Origin: Oceanobacillus halophilus
GTDB taxonomy: Bacteria; Bacillota; Bacilli; Bacillales; Amphibacillaceae
DNA: 64,000 nucleotides
Direction of reading: 5' to 3'
Assembly: GCF_003628505.1 (NCBI RefSeq)
Contig: NZ_RBZP01000016.1
Span: forward strand, 1-64,000
Numbering within the stretch: position 1 is the stretch's first letter; each line of letters opens with the position of its first letter. The translations under genes and the position numbers were made by a program. Below, in pieces: positions 17,512 to 25,021 of this stretch. The notes under the pieces were generated by a model, which saw nothing but the letters and a program-made list of their open reading frames with translations, did not search any database and was not told the origin of the DNA.

Positions 17512-18204
17512 ATGTATCCAGATTCAGTTAAAAAATTATTGCAGCGGTTTCCGCTATTTAAGAGCTTAACCGACTATGAAATAGATCCTATTCTAGATAT
17601 AGCTAAAAACCGTACGTATCGGTCAGGTTCCCATATATTCATGCAAGGAGACCCACTAACCAATGTATATTTTATTCACCAGGGAAAAATAAAAATTTAT
17701 CGAACCGATATTCAAGGAAAGGAACAAATAATCAATATTTTAAGTGCAGGAGAAATGTTTCCTCATCAAGGCTTTTTTCGAAACGATAACTATCCAGCAC
17801 ATGCAGAAGTTCTGGAAGATGCGGTTCTTATTTATATTCCTATCCATTTATTTGAAGACTTTCTTATCAACAATCCGGAGGTAAGCATAAAAATATTTCG
17901 TGTCTTAGGTGACAAGATTGTTGACTTGCAAAACCGCTTAGAGGAAAAAATCTTACGGAATACATATGAACAGATTATTTTGCTCCTAATACGACTTGGA
18001 AAAAAACATGGGAAGATAGATGCAGATGATCAAGTAACCCTGACAACCAATTTCACCAATAGAGACTTGGCTAATATGATCGGTTCCAGCCGAGAAACGG
18101 TAAGCAGAACCATAACACAGTTAAAGAAAAACAATCTCGTAACAACTGACAACGAGGGGAAAATGGTTTTAGATACAAAAGCTTTAAAAGAAGAACTGTT
18201 TTAA
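17512..18204 (+). CDS. Crp/Fnr-family transcriptional regulator without cysteines
   Basis: About 230 residues from the ATG at 17512; the ATG nine bases earlier abuts the GGAAGG site and is too close to it. Residues 10-125 form a cyclic-nucleotide-binding-type beta barrel (GSHIFMQGDPLTNVYFI, GEMFPHQGFF), followed by a long dimer helix and an HTH_Crp domain (RDLANMIGSSRETVSRTITQLKK). The protein contains no cysteine at all. Bacillus Fnr uses C-terminal cysteines for its Fe-S cluster, so this protein must sense something else or nothing; heme/NO-sensing DNR-type or ArcR-type proteins are the nearest known alternatives. The FNR-type boxes around it make it the likely local regulator. Confidence 0.92.
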   Translation: MYPDSVKKLLQRFPLFKSLTDYEIDPILDIAKNRTYRSGSHIFMQGDPLTNVYFIHQGKIKIYRTDIQGKEQIINILSAGEMFPHQGFFRNDNYPAHAEVLEDAVLIYIPIHLFEDFLINNPEVSIKIFRVLGDKIVDLQNRLEEKILRNTYEQIILLLIRLGKKHGKIDADDQVTLTTNFTNRDLANMIGSSRETVSRTITQLKKNNLVTTDNEGKMVLDTKALKEELF

Positions 18205-18261
18205 TAGTCTCCTTTTGCACTAAAAAAATTATAAAGATTGGAACTGCGGTAACTCAACCCA

Positions 18262-18318
18262 CCGAAAAACATTTGCTGCTTTTCACCACTTAAGTCGTAT
18301 TTTATATAGACTTTGAAT
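18262..18318 (+). repeat. Truncated left end of a MITE-like element
   Basis: CATTTGCTGCTTTTCACC followed by TATTTTATATAGACTTTGAA repeats the left terminal segment of the complete element that begins just downstream at 18333. It is an older copy left with only about 55 bases. Confidence 0.5.
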
Positions 18319-18332
18319 GAGTCTTTATTAAA

Positions 18333-18984
18333 GGCTCTTTTCTAAAAGATTGTTGCTTTTTAACATGGCTTAACCTTGTATTTTATATAGACTGTTGATA
18401 TCTTCAATTCAGAATAGTATAGCTCTCGCTCACACTTATGTTGATTTGTGCGATCATTCGCTGCGGCAGAATACTTCGCTTTCCGCGGGCACGGCCTCAG
18501 TCTCCTCGCGGAAAACCACCGCTGCGGGGTCTTCGGACACGTGCTTTTCCCGCAGGAGTCTCCGTATTCTGTCTCCGCTTAAATAGGCGCTCAAGATTAA
18601 TTTGGGCTTATAGCTCTAGAAATTACGTTTTAAGACCGTTATAATTCTTAAAACAGCATATTTCTTGTTTATACAAGTAGAGCAGACGCATAGCGGAGGA
18701 AATACACGGAGACTCCTGCGGGAAGAAGAGCATCGGTGAGACTACGTAGTGAGGGAACTACTTGAATATTCATCCCTGCTCCCTTGCGCCGAGAAAGCCC
18801 GCTTCGAAGCACTACTGGAAGACGCAGGCGCACACGCTTTTCAGCACGAAGGAGGCTCACCAGCTCCCCGCGGAAAGCGAAGTGTATTTCCGTAGCGGTT
18901 GTGAAGCACTATACTGAATTAAATAAATCAACAATTTCTATCAACTGTCAACTTCAAAAAGCAACAAACAATACGAAAAGAGCC
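18333..18984 (+). mobile_element. MITE-like element, two-arm form, with perfect 8-bp target duplication
   Basis: The left end GGCTCTTTTCTAAAAGATTG and the right end CAATACGAAAAGAGCC are inverted. The similarity runs inward about 90 bases through TTGTTGCTTTTT, GACTGTTGATA and AATTCAGAATAG. The flanks are TTATTAAA on both sides (18325-18332 and 18985-18992), an 8/8 direct repeat. Inside are two GC-rich palindromic arms (about 18455-18585 and 18685-18895) separated by an AT-rich spacer. No transposase is encoded; short frames inside are chance. It fills the gap between the Crp/Fnr gene and the reductase cluster. Confidence 0.8.
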
Positions 18985-18989
18985 TTATT

Positions 18990-19024
18990 AAAATAGGATG
19001 GACATAAATCCCATCCTATTTTTT
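18990..19024. terminator. Bidirectional terminator
   Basis: AAAATAGGATGGACATAAAT with CCCATCCTATTTTTT forms a stem with A-run and T-run. On the minus strand it follows the membrane-protein gene that ends at 19048. Confidence 0.8.
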
Positions 19025-19047
19025 GAGTACAAATAGCAGAATCATAA

Positions 19048-19632
19048 CTAACTATTCTCTGTTGAAGGTTCTTCCTCATATAGTGACTCATCAACGAACA
19101 GAGACTGTATGAAATATATCAAAATACATAATCCCGTAATTAAAAATGTCCATCCAAGTGCTTTTTGCTCGATTACAATATAGTTATTACATAATTGATT
19201 TGGCGCAGCAATGTAAACCCAAGCCATTACCCCACATAAGATCGTTAAACTAACAAAAACAGTATTTTTACCAAAAGAATTTAATTTTTTCCAACTATCT
19301 CTTAATGGAATGCCAGCTAGAAATGGCAAACTGATAAATTTAAAAACTTCAACGGCGGGCACAGTTAATGCTTCATCCATCGTCCGCGGCAACATCATCC
19401 AGTAACAAATAACAATAATAAATAAAACAATTCCTGGTATTCCATTATCATTCCACTTATTGAAAAATCCGGGGAATATTTGCTTGAGGTAAGGGGTAAA
19501 AAGCATACCAACTAAGACTAATAAAGGCATTTGCATGTGCATATGAACAACCATAATTGATTCTGTTACAGTAATCACGGGTGGGAGCATCAAAAAGATA
19601 TATAGTACTAATCCATAGATTGCTTGTTTCAT
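19048..19632 (-). CDS. Six-helix membrane protein of the heme-copper reductase cluster
   Basis: 194 residues with about six hydrophobic segments and a charged C-terminal tail. The second segment starts VVHMHMQMPLL, a His/Met-rich face that recalls the HM-rich helix of the CtaG copper-assembly family, but the likeness is short. Its ATG overlaps the Sco stop (ATGA), so it is the last gene of the reductase operon. A role in assembling the CuB or CuA site is the natural inference. No family assigned with confidence. Confidence 0.85.
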   Translation of the reverse strand: MKQAIYGLVLYIFLMLPPVITVTESIMVVHMHMQMPLLVLVGMLFTPYLKQIFPGFFNKWNDNGIPGIVLFIIVICYWMMLPRTMDEALTVPAVEVFKFISLPFLAGIPLRDSWKKLNSFGKNTVFVSLTILCGVMAWVYIAAPNQLCNNYIVIEQKALGWTFLITGLCILIYFIQSLFVDESLYEEEPSTENS

Positions 19633-20264
19633 GATTGATCACCCACTTCTTTCTCAAGAATCCTATTAACTTTTCTAGCAGCTTCGTCAATTTCTTGATA
19701 ATCCATGACTTCTTGTAACTTACCTTGTGGATTTACTAAGTAAAACGCGGAGTTGTGTGTGAAATTCCCATTATCATCTGGAATAACAATGACACCAAAT
19801 GCTTCCAATAACTCATTTAATTCTTCTTGATCTCCTATTCTAGCCATACGCCAAGTATCACCATCTGCATTAAAGAAGAAACGATATTTTTCAAGTGTTG
19901 CTGCATCATCACGTTCAGGATCGAAACTAATACTTAAGAATATTATATCCTCACCAATATATTTTTCTGGCACCTGGTTATAAACTTGTGCAAGGTTCAT
20001 TTCTAATTCCGGACAAACATCGGTACAGGCTGTATAAATAAAAGTCAGCATTACATATTTCCCTTCAAACTCAGAGAATGAATAAACTCTTTCTTTGCTA
20101 TCCTCTAGTGTTACGTTTGGAAACTCCGGCATTTCTTCTGTTAACTTTAATGTTCGAGCTGTTTCAGCTGTATATGCCCTGAATCCATCTGTTCCAACAA
20201 AAAACAAGACAAAACCAAATACGATAACGATTAACAGTGATAAAAGATTTTTATTTTTGATCAT
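19629..20264 (-). CDS. Sco1/SenC-type copper chaperone
   Basis: About 211 residues from the ATG at 20264, which has AGGA nine bases upstream. An N-terminal membrane anchor (residues 7-25) precedes a thioredoxin-fold domain. The copper-binding pair is C80 and C84 in TACTDVCP, with the conserved His in FTHNSAFYL near residue 167. Sco proteins load the CuA site of subunit II, and both subunit II and the separate lipoprotein in this island have such a site. It lies 112 bases after subunit I in the same direction, with a hairpin in the gap. Confidence 0.93.
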   Translation of the reverse strand: MIKNKNLLSLLIVIVFGFVLFFVGTDGFRAYTAETARTLKLTEEMPEFPNVTLEDSKERVYSFSEFEGKYVMLTFIYTACTDVCPELEMNLAQVYNQVPEKYIGEDIIFLSISFDPERDDAATLEKYRFFFNADGDTWRMARIGDQEELNELLEAFGVIVIPDDNGNFTHNSAFYLVNPQGKLQEVMDYQEIDEAARKVNRILEKEVGDQS

Positions 20265-20305
20265 ACGATCACGTCCTACCATTCATATTTTACGTTGAAA
20301 ATACC

Positions 20306-20333
20306 ATAGAGATAGTCAATCGACTATCTCTAT
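20306..20333. other. Perfect hairpin between subunit I and Sco genes
   Basis: ATAGAGATAGTCAATCGACT with ATCTCTAT is a 12-bp perfect inverted repeat with a 4-base loop. On the minus strand it is followed by GGTATTTTC, a poor T-run, so it may be a partial terminator or an RNA-processing hairpin that sets subunit ratios. Confidence 0.55.
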
Positions 20334-20376
20334 TTAATTTTAGTATTCTATTTTACGATCGTTTTCGCTTTTGTTC

Positions 20377-22050
20377 CTACCATGTGATGAATGGTGGGGA
20401 TCCTGGTACGTTGATAATGTCCATTATTGGAACAACATATCCCATTGCTACGATTAGAATTAACAATACAATGGTAAGTCCCCATCTTTCCGTCCATTTT
20501 GGTGTAGGATAAGCGTCTGCTTCCGGCTCTCCGATAGGAAATTCCGTATTACCTTTTGGTGCAAAGAACATTAAGTTAAATACGATATAGACCATAAGTA
20601 CAACACCGATAATAAGGAATGTACCACCGACAGCTAGTAAGATTAAATATGGATCCCAACTTAATGCTGTTGCGTTATCTCCGTATGTTGTATAAGAAGT
20701 TCTTCTTGGTGAACCAAGTAGACCTACGAAATGCATAGCTCCGGACATAAATAGCATACCAATTGTCCAGATGATTGTTTGGATAATACCTAATTTATTC
20801 ATTTGTGGTGTTAATACACGTTTGGATAGATGTGGAATTAACCAATATGCAACTCCAAAGAAAGTTAGTGCAACTGTAACTCCTAATGTTAGGTGGAAGT
20901 GTCCAACTACCCATAGTGAATTATGAACGACTTGGTTTAATTGGTTATTCGTTTGAGCAATACCACCTGCACCGGCAGGAATGAATGCTACCATGGCAAT
21001 AAATGGTGCTAAAAATCGAACGTCTCCCCATGGTAATTTCTTGAACCAGCCTAACAAACCCTTTCCACCTTTTCTTCTACCTGTTCTTTCAAACATAGCA
21101 AACATGGCAAATGCAGTCATCAAGGATGGGAATCCAATTGAGAGACTCATAAATACGTGGATGAATTTCCAACCTTCTGTGATACCAGGGTCAACAATTT
21201 GATGGTGGAATCCTCCTGGGATATTAAGAATTACTAATAAAATTACAACTAACCGTGTTAGGGAATCACTAAATAGTTTTCCACCAATTAGTTTCGGAAC
21301 AGCAACATACCATGCTGATATTGCAGTTAGGTACCAAATGTTAACCAACGTATGACCGAAACTCCAGAATAACGTACGACTAAGCATAACATTAATAGTT
21401 TCTGTCCAGCCAAGTGACCAAGGGATTAACATTAAGACTTCAACTGTCACACCAAGACTTCCAAATACAAGCATAACGAATACACCAGTTGCAAAGAATG
21501 CAAGTAATGGAATATGTTGACCTTTGTGATTTTTTCTCCAGTGAGCTACATTAATAAAAGCACCGAATGCAGCAATCCAAATTCCAACTACAAGAAATAC
21601 TAAACCAATGTAAAATATTGGTGAAGCCTGCATAGGTGGATAAAATGTATACATAACAGATGCATTACCCATTACTACAGTTGTTGCAACAAGAACAACA
21701 CCTAAAACCATCGCTCCAAATGCAGTCCATCCCATTTTTCTTACTTTCGGAAGAAGTCCTCCAAGAGTATGAGAAAGAGAAGCGTAAAAGTAACCGACTG
21801 TGAATGTAGTAGTAAATACAAGAACGAGTAAAATGCCGTGTGTAGTTAATGTTTGATAATAATCAAACCATGTCGGTAGTTCCATAAGTCCTGCACGATT
21901 TAAACCTTGAAAAAGTCCTAAGAATCCTCCGATTAATAATGCGATAAATGATACTGTAAAATAAGTTAATGAAAGCTTGGCGTCTTTAGGATTAACACCT
22001 AACGCGTGTTGCAGCTTTTCATTAAATGGCCTTTTTTCAGCTAATTCCAT
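20377..22050 (-). CDS. B-type heme-copper reductase subunit I, probable nitric oxide reductase
   Basis: 557 residues, 13 or more membrane helices. By family it would be called b(o/a)3-type cytochrome c oxidase subunit I. Every metal ligand is present at Thermus ba3-like positions: H71 (low-spin heme), H233, H282 and H283 (CuB), H384 and H386 (hemes) in FGHTLVN, GGFHHQ and VVGHFHLTLG. The residue four after H233 is Asn237, whereas oxygen reductases of this type have Tyr237 (HPxVY), whose cross-link to the His is part of O2 chemistry. Characterised NO reductases lack that Tyr, and NOR families derived from B-type oxidases have substitutions here. I read it as an NO reductase of the Asn type (nNOR-like). 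It lies between CuA subunit II and Sco, under an FNR-type promoter. Confidence 0.95.
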   Translation of the reverse strand: MELAEKRPFNEKLQHALGVNPKDAKLSLTYFTVSFIALLIGGFLGLFQGLNRAGLMELPTWFDYYQTLTTHGILLVLVFTTTFTVGYFYASLSHTLGGLLPKVRKMGWTAFGAMVLGVVLVATTVVMGNASVMYTFYPPMQASPIFYIGLVFLVVGIWIAAFGAFINVAHWRKNHKGQHIPLLAFFATGVFVMLVFGSLGVTVEVLMLIPWSLGWTETINVMLSRTLFWSFGHTLVNIWYLTAISAWYVAVPKLIGGKLFSDSLTRLVVILLVILNIPGGFHHQIVDPGITEGWKFIHVFMSLSIGFPSLMTAFAMFAMFERTGRRKGGKGLLGWFKKLPWGDVRFLAPFIAMVAFIPAGAGGIAQTNNQLNQVVHNSLWVVGHFHLTLGVTVALTFFGVAYWLIPHLSKRVLTPQMNKLGIIQTIIWTIGMLFMSGAMHFVGLLGSPRRTSYTTYGDNATALSWDPYLILLAVGGTFLIIGVVLMVYIVFNLMFFAPKGNTEFPIGEPEADAYPTPKWTERWGLTIVLLILIVAMGYVVPIMDIINVPGSPPFITW

Positions 22051-22064
22051 TTATTACCCCTCCT

Positions 22065-22532
22065 TTATTTCACAATAATGGTTGTTGCCATCATTTGGTG
22101 ACCAGCACCACAGTATTCATTACAAAGAACTAAATATTCACCAGGTTCATCAAATGTTTGTGTAATTCTTTGAACATGTCCTGGAGTTACCATAGCATTA
22201 ATATTTGTACCAGCTACTTGAAATCCATGTACCACGTCTCTAGAAGTCATGATAAATTCTACTTCTGATCCAGCAGGTACCTCTATTTCATTCGGAGTAA
22301 AACTGAAAGCTTGTAATGTCATTACAACCTCATATTTATTTTCTCCTACTTCGAAAACACCAGGATTATCGAAAGGGGCTGTTTCTGAAACTTTCTGCGG
22401 ATCAATAGTTTCCATTCCACTTGGTGGAGCCATCCCTTGTGCAAAAGCTTGATAGCCAGTTAAAACCATTGAAAGAATAATAATTGCTACTCCAATAATG
22501 AGCCAAATTTCTTCGGCACGATGTAATTTCAT
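22065..22532 (-). CDS. Heme-copper reductase subunit II (CuA)
   Basis: 155 residues. One N-terminal membrane helix (residues 10-30), then an extracellular cupredoxin domain. The CuA ligands are H102 (DVVHGF), C137, C141, H145 and M148 in CNEYCGAGHQMM. One helix and short length are typical of the B-type (ba3) subunit II. It accepts electrons from an external donor, probably a cytochrome c or the CuA lipoprotein of this island. Co-transcribed between the small subunit and subunit I. Confidence 0.94.
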   Translation of the reverse strand: MKLHRAEEIWLIIGVAIIILSMVLTGYQAFAQGMAPPSGMETIDPQKVSETAPFDNPGVFEVGENKYEVVMTLQAFSFTPNEIEVPAGSEVEFIMTSRDVVHGFQVAGTNINAMVTPGHVQRITQTFDEPGEYLVLCNEYCGAGHQMMATTIIVK

Positions 22533-22547
22533 GTTATAACCTCCCTA

Positions 22548-22697
22548 TTAAAGTCTGACCATATAAAGCACCCATAGCAGTAAAATACAAGCTACAATCG
22601 TTCCCCCTACAAATACCAAAGAGGAAAATAGCGCGCCTTTAAATGAGTGTTCTTCGTTAACATTTTCTTTTGATACAACTTCTTTATTTGTTTCCAT
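22548..22697 (-). CDS. Small single-helix subunit (IIa-like) of the heme-copper reductase
   Basis: 49 residues starting METNKEVVSK and ending LLLWVLYMVRL, with a strong GGGAGGGG site upstream of the ATG. About 18 polar residues precede a single membrane helix, SSLVFVGGTIVACILLLWVL. Such a one-helix subunit IIa is typical of B-type oxidases and takes the place of the missing second helix of subunit II. It is the first gene after the FNR-type promoter and lies 15 bases upstream of subunit II. Confidence 0.82.
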   Translation of the reverse strand: METNKEVVSKENVNEEHSFKGALFSSLVFVGGTIVACILLLWVLYMVRL

Positions 22698-22728
22698 TCA
22701 TAACCCCTCCCTTAGATTTCTTACTTTC

Positions 22729-22771
22729 ATTTTATGATTTTACATACCTTACATAAGTGAACCACATCACA
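22729..22771 (-). promoter_or_regulatory. FNR-type box and promoter of the heme-copper reductase operon
   Basis: On the minus strand TGTGATGTGGTTCACT (22756-22771) is followed after 21 bases by TAAAAT (22729-22734). This is the same geometry as at narK and the radical SAM gene, and it places the reductase in the nitrate-respiration regulon. Confidence 0.75.
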
Positions 22772-22839
22772 CCCAAGATGTGATTTAAGGCACTTTTTAC
22801 AGATTTCGTGACAAAACTTTGAACAAAAGCATATTAATG

Positions 22840-23387
22840 GATGTTGTTTTTTATCGTTACTTCGCATTTTATATAGACTGTTGATATCTTTAATTCAGAA
22901 TAGTAATGCTCTCGCTTACACTGATGATTATTTTGTGCAGTCATTCGCTCCGGCAGAATACTCCGCTTTCCGTGGGCACGGCCTCAGCCTCCTCGGAAGA
23001 AAACCACTTCCTGCGGGGTCTTCGGACACGTGCTATTCCCACAGGAGTCTCCGTATTCTTCCTCCGCTTAAATATGCGCTCAAGATTACTTTGAGCTTAT
23101 ATCTCTAAAAATTACGTTTTAAGACCGTAATAATCCTTAAAACAGCATATTTCTTTTTTATACAAGTAGAGCAGACGCATAGCGGAGGAAATACACGGAG
23201 ACTCCTGCGGGAAGAAGAGCATCGGTGAGACTACGTAGTGCGAAAGCACGAAGGAGGCTCACCAGCTCCCCGCGGAAAGCGTGTATTTCCGCAGCGAAAG
23301 TTAAGCACATTACTCTGAATTCAGATTATCAACAGTTTCTATCAACTCCGACTTAGATAAAAAGCAACACAACTTACGAAAAGAGCT
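22840..23387 (+). mobile_element. MITE-like element, two-arm form, left end truncated
   Basis: From the ATATAGACTGTTGATATC segment onward it closely matches the element at 18333-18984, with both GC-rich palindromic arms (about 22940-23070 and 23170-23300). The right end is ACGAAAAGAGC. The outer 15 bases of the left end are missing or degenerate, so no target duplication can be assigned. Confidence 0.7.
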
Positions 23388-23399
23388 TTATTGAACACA

Positions 23400-23433
23400 A
23401 AAAAATGAGGAGACGTTTGTCTCCTCATTTTTT
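23400..23433 (-). terminator. Terminator of metNIQ
   Basis: AAAATGAGGAGACGTTTGTC with TCCTCATTTTTTAT forms a perfect 13-bp stem around the metQ stop codon. Confidence 0.88.
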
Positions 23434-24259
23434 ATTCCATCCAGCTTGGTTTTCCAAATCCTTGGAATTCTTCATCTATGGTATCTTCAAATGCTTCTGA
23501 CTCTACTACTTCTTTTAAGTCTGTTGCTAGTTCACTATCTTCATTTTCCGCTGTTATTGCTACTACATTACGATAGGAATCATTCATATCTTCTAATGCT
23601 AATGCATCTAGCAAGTCCATTTCTGCTGCTAAAGCATAGTTCCCAGGTACAGCAGATAGGTCAGCACTTTCCACTGCGCGTGGTAGTTGACCAGCTTCGA
23701 TTGGTTGGAATACTAAGTTTTTTGGATTTTCTACAATATCTTTTTCAGAAACCGTTAATTCTTCAGCATTTTCATCAATTACGATTAATCCTTCATCTCT
23801 AAGTGTATTAAAAGCTCTTGCTCCGTTTGTTGGATCATTTGGAATGGCAATAGTTGCTCCATCTTCAATTTCTTCTATAGAATTATATACATCTGAATAA
23901 ATCCCCATTGGTGCTGTTGGTACAGTAATAAGTGCAGTTAAATCCATATCATTTTCCACTTCAAAGTTTTCCAGGTAAATAGTATGTTGGAATAGGTTTA
24001 CATCAATATCTCCATTATCCAATGCGTTATTGGGTTGAATGTAGTCACTGAATTCAACCACTTCTACTGTATACCCTAATTCTTCTAACCCGGGTTTCAG
24101 ACCTTTAGTAGACATGTCACTGTATGGTCCTGGTGTTGCCCCTATCTTAATGTCTTTAGGTTCTTCTGCAGACTCTGAATCACTACCTTCCGAATTTCCA
24201 CATGCTGCTAATAGCAAGATTGTAATAAAAACAATCAGTGCAAGGACGTTCTTCTTCAT
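23432..24259 (-). CDS. metQ: Methionine ABC transporter substrate-binding lipoprotein
   Basis: 275 residues. Lipobox LLAAC puts the lipid-modified Cys at residue 20; the mature part is a NlpA/MetQ-type binding domain (IKIGATPGPYSDM, GDIDVNLFQHTIYL, AIPNDPTNGARAF, LVFQPIEAGQLPRAV). It captures methionine outside the membrane for MetNI. Last gene of the operon, controlled by the SAM riboswitch upstream of metN. Confidence 0.95.
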   Translation of the reverse strand: MKKNVLALIVFITILLLAACGNSEGSDSESAEEPKDIKIGATPGPYSDMSTKGLKPGLEELGYTVEVVEFSDYIQPNNALDNGDIDVNLFQHTIYLENFEVENDMDLTALITVPTAPMGIYSDVYNSIEEIEDGATIAIPNDPTNGARAFNTLRDEGLIVIDENAEELTVSEKDIVENPKNLVFQPIEAGQLPRAVESADLSAVPGNYALAAEMDLLDALALEDMNDSYRNVVAITAENEDSELATDLKEVVESEAFEDTIDEEFQGFGKPSWME

Positions 24260-24349
24260 GTTATTTTCCCCTTTTGTGTATAATTTTTATTATCAGGCAC
24301 TTTCCAAGAAAACCATTATTTCTTTAGAAAAACTGCCAACATAAATCCT

Positions 24350-25021
24350 TTATTTTTTGTCGACTACCTTGGCTATTTTGTCCCCAATCAGTTGAATAAG
24401 CTGAACAAAAACGATCAATATAACTACCGTAGTTATCATAATCGTGTCATCATATCGATAATAACCAAATCGAATGGCTAAGTCTCCAATACCGCCACCA
24501 CCAACTGTTCCCGCAATGGCAGAAGTTCCAACTAAACTCACAACCGTAATCGTAATACCTGAGATAATTCCAGATTTGGCTTCTGGTAATAATACATCTT
24601 TAATAATCATCCATGGTGTACCACCTGCTGCTATTGCTGCTTCAATTACTCCATAGTCAATCTTGCGAAAAGCTGTCTCTACTAATCGAGCAAAAAAAGG
24701 AATGGCAGCAACAGATAAGGAAACACTCGCAGCGGTAGGCCCAATCATTGAATCTACAAGCCAAACTGTGAAAGGGATCAATGCAACCAGCAAGATAATA
24801 AAAGGAATTGATCGAATCATATTTACGATAAAACCTATCACTTGATTAATGATACGATTTTCCCAAAACAATCCTTTATCCGTAACAAACAGCAAGATAC
24901 CTACTGGTAGACCAATCATCACTGCTACAAATAAGGCTATAGCAATCATATATAAAGTCTGCATAAACGCAAGGTTAATTTCTGGCAAAAATTCAATCAA
25001 ATGGTTTACATCAAACTCCAT
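24350..25021 (-). CDS. metI: Methionine ABC transporter permease
   Basis: 223 residues, five hydrophobic segments. The ABC-permease EAA-type loop is EAAIAAGGTPWMIIKDVLLPEA, near residues 126-147. Its ATG overlaps the end of metN by 11 bases, so the two are translationally coupled. Forms the membrane channel of the methionine importer. Confidence 0.95.
   Translation of the reverse strand: MEFDVNHLIEFLPEINLAFMQTLYMIAIALFVAVMIGLPVGILLFVTDKGLFWENRIINQVIGFIVNMIRSIPFIILLVALIPFTVWLVDSMIGPTAASVSLSVAAIPFFARLVETAFRKIDYGVIEAAIAAGGTPWMIIKDVLLPEAKSGIISGITITVVSLVGTSAIAGTVGGGGIGDLAIRFGYYRYDDTIMITTVVILIVFVQLIQLIGDKIAKVVDKK

Noticed and set aside
18395-18996. Several short open frames in the GC-rich repeat (18395-18586, 18438-18644, 18669-18860, 18784-18996)
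   Set aside because: They lie inside the palindromic arms of a MITE-like element, recur in other copies with different lengths and have no ribosome binding sites. The same applies to frames at 22881-23108, 28758-29243, 30920-31213 and 41254-41442.
20377-22050. Plain label 'cytochrome c oxidase subunit I'
   Set aside because: The active-site Tyr is Asn237, so an oxygen-reductase label would be misleading; the family label is kept only at the level of B-type heme-copper reductase.
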